NCBI GenBank assembly: GCA_963969395.1
Contig: OZ017796.1
Span: 312,501 to 376,500 of the forward strand
DNA: 64,000 nucleotides
From: Pseudoscleropodium purum
Lineage: Eukaryota; Streptophyta; Bryopsida; Hypnales; Brachytheciaceae
Direction of reading: 5' to 3'
Shown piece after piece: positions 63,050-64,000 of this stretch; position 1 is the stretch's first letter, and each line of letters opens with the position of its first letter. Below the pieces are notes generated by a model. It was given only the letters and a program-made list of their open reading frames with translations, made no database searches and was not told the DNA's origin. The position numbers and the translations under genes were made by a program.

Positions 63050-64000
63050 ATTGTTTTTATATTTATTGCATCATCAAAATGAAAAGAAATACATCAAACC
63101 AAACAATCGTACTACAATTGATTGGGAAAAGTTTGCAATATGATGGAAATATTATTGTCAAGTAGAAAAGTGTCTTATAAATTCTAATTTCCTTATCCAA
63201 GATCAACTTCAATTGAAACAAAAAAAGAAAGATGAAGACAAAAGAGGAAAACAGAAAATGTAATAAATATTATACACTTCTATTGTTTATTTCATTTAAT
63301 ATATAGATCTATCATATATATAAAACTATGATGATTTAGAGAATTTGGTTGTCATATTGATGCTCATCACAAAGCATTTTTTAATTTATGTGTTTTTTTA
63401 ATACGAATACATGTTTCCTTTTGTACAAATAAAACAACAACATTTGCTTTACAATCATTTTATATTTCCTTCACTTCAATAAATAATTTCATTTACTTTC
63501 ATTTCATTTTAGAGAATTCCATTCACTACATAGGATTTATCATCAATTTATCATTATTGATTTTTTCCTTCAATAATGAAAGCAAATTAATATTTTATTC
63601 TAATTTGAAAACATCCCAATAAAATATTATAATAATTACAAAATAAAAGGTTTACCATTAAATTAAAATATATAAAGTGCATTGGATATTTCTTAGAATA
63701 TTTCATTTTTGTATTTTAAAATCATGTTAAATATTTATTTAATTATCTAAAGAATATGAAATTGATCTATGAATTGAGTGGAAAACTTTTCTTCTTCCTC
63801 AAAACAAAGATTTTTTTTTCTTATTTAAAAAAAATTTAAGATCAATCTAATTTTTAAATTTTGACTTATAAAATTTTTTGTTGGGTTTTACACTTGTCCA
63901 AGTGTTTGCCATGATTTTTCAATGTATTTTTTTAATTCATTTATTTTTAAATCATTTATCTATAATGAGATTAAATTTATAGAAACAAAATTCAATTCAA
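63050..64000. other. AT-rich sequence to window end
   Basis: Very AT-rich; no gene or repeat boundary seen. Confidence 0.5.

Noticed and set aside
1..64000. CRISPR array or bacterial operon
   Set aside because: No regularly spaced identical repeats with unique spacers; spliced plant genes throughout.

Overview
The window looks like nuclear DNA of a land plant. Multi-exon genes with GT-AG introns and higher GC sit in very AT-rich spacer full of transposon debris. Two genes belong to plant-type families: an Lsi2-like metalloid/silicon efflux transporter and an OVATE-domain protein. Compact introns, strong AT bias between genes and about four real genes in 64 kb fit a bryophyte, perhaps a moss. 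That placement is an inference; no organelle, bacterial or viral backbone is seen.

Layout. 1-4396: decayed Ty3/gypsy LTR retrotransposon on the minus strand, cut by the window edge inside integrase, with its 5' LTR at about 3965-4396. 4397-14000: gene-free, AT-rich, with terminal-inverted-repeat elements, a (TA)n tract and a long foldback. 14000-18954: leader and four coding exons of a plus-strand membrane protein with EF-hand, SAM, FN3 and a FYVE-like zinc finger. 20760-23154: leader and three exons of a six-helix membrane protein of unknown function. 23200-42500: large gene-free block with many non-autonomous repeat copies. 42560-46527: leader and four exons of the Lsi2-like transporter. 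46530-53000: repeats, a 240-bp-arm foldback, a 13-bp minisatellite and nested TTAA elements. 53040-57241: leader and exons of the OVATE gene. 59740-62620: broken DDE-type transposase gene with a DUF6729-like zinc domain. To the end: AT-rich, nothing recognised.

The genes do not form an operon or an evident pathway; they are independent plant genes, all on the plus strand. The strongest unexplained signal is the repeat landscape. Several families of about 0.23 to 0.94 kb begin TTAACCC and end GGGTTAA or close variants, flanked by or including TTAA, without coding capacity. They recur at least a dozen times in both orientations, and two of them share one TTAA. This resembles piggyBac-style target use, which is not a usual class in plants. 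Two long foldbacks and one near-perfect 26-bp hairpin in a likely 5'-leader intron are the next most interesting items.
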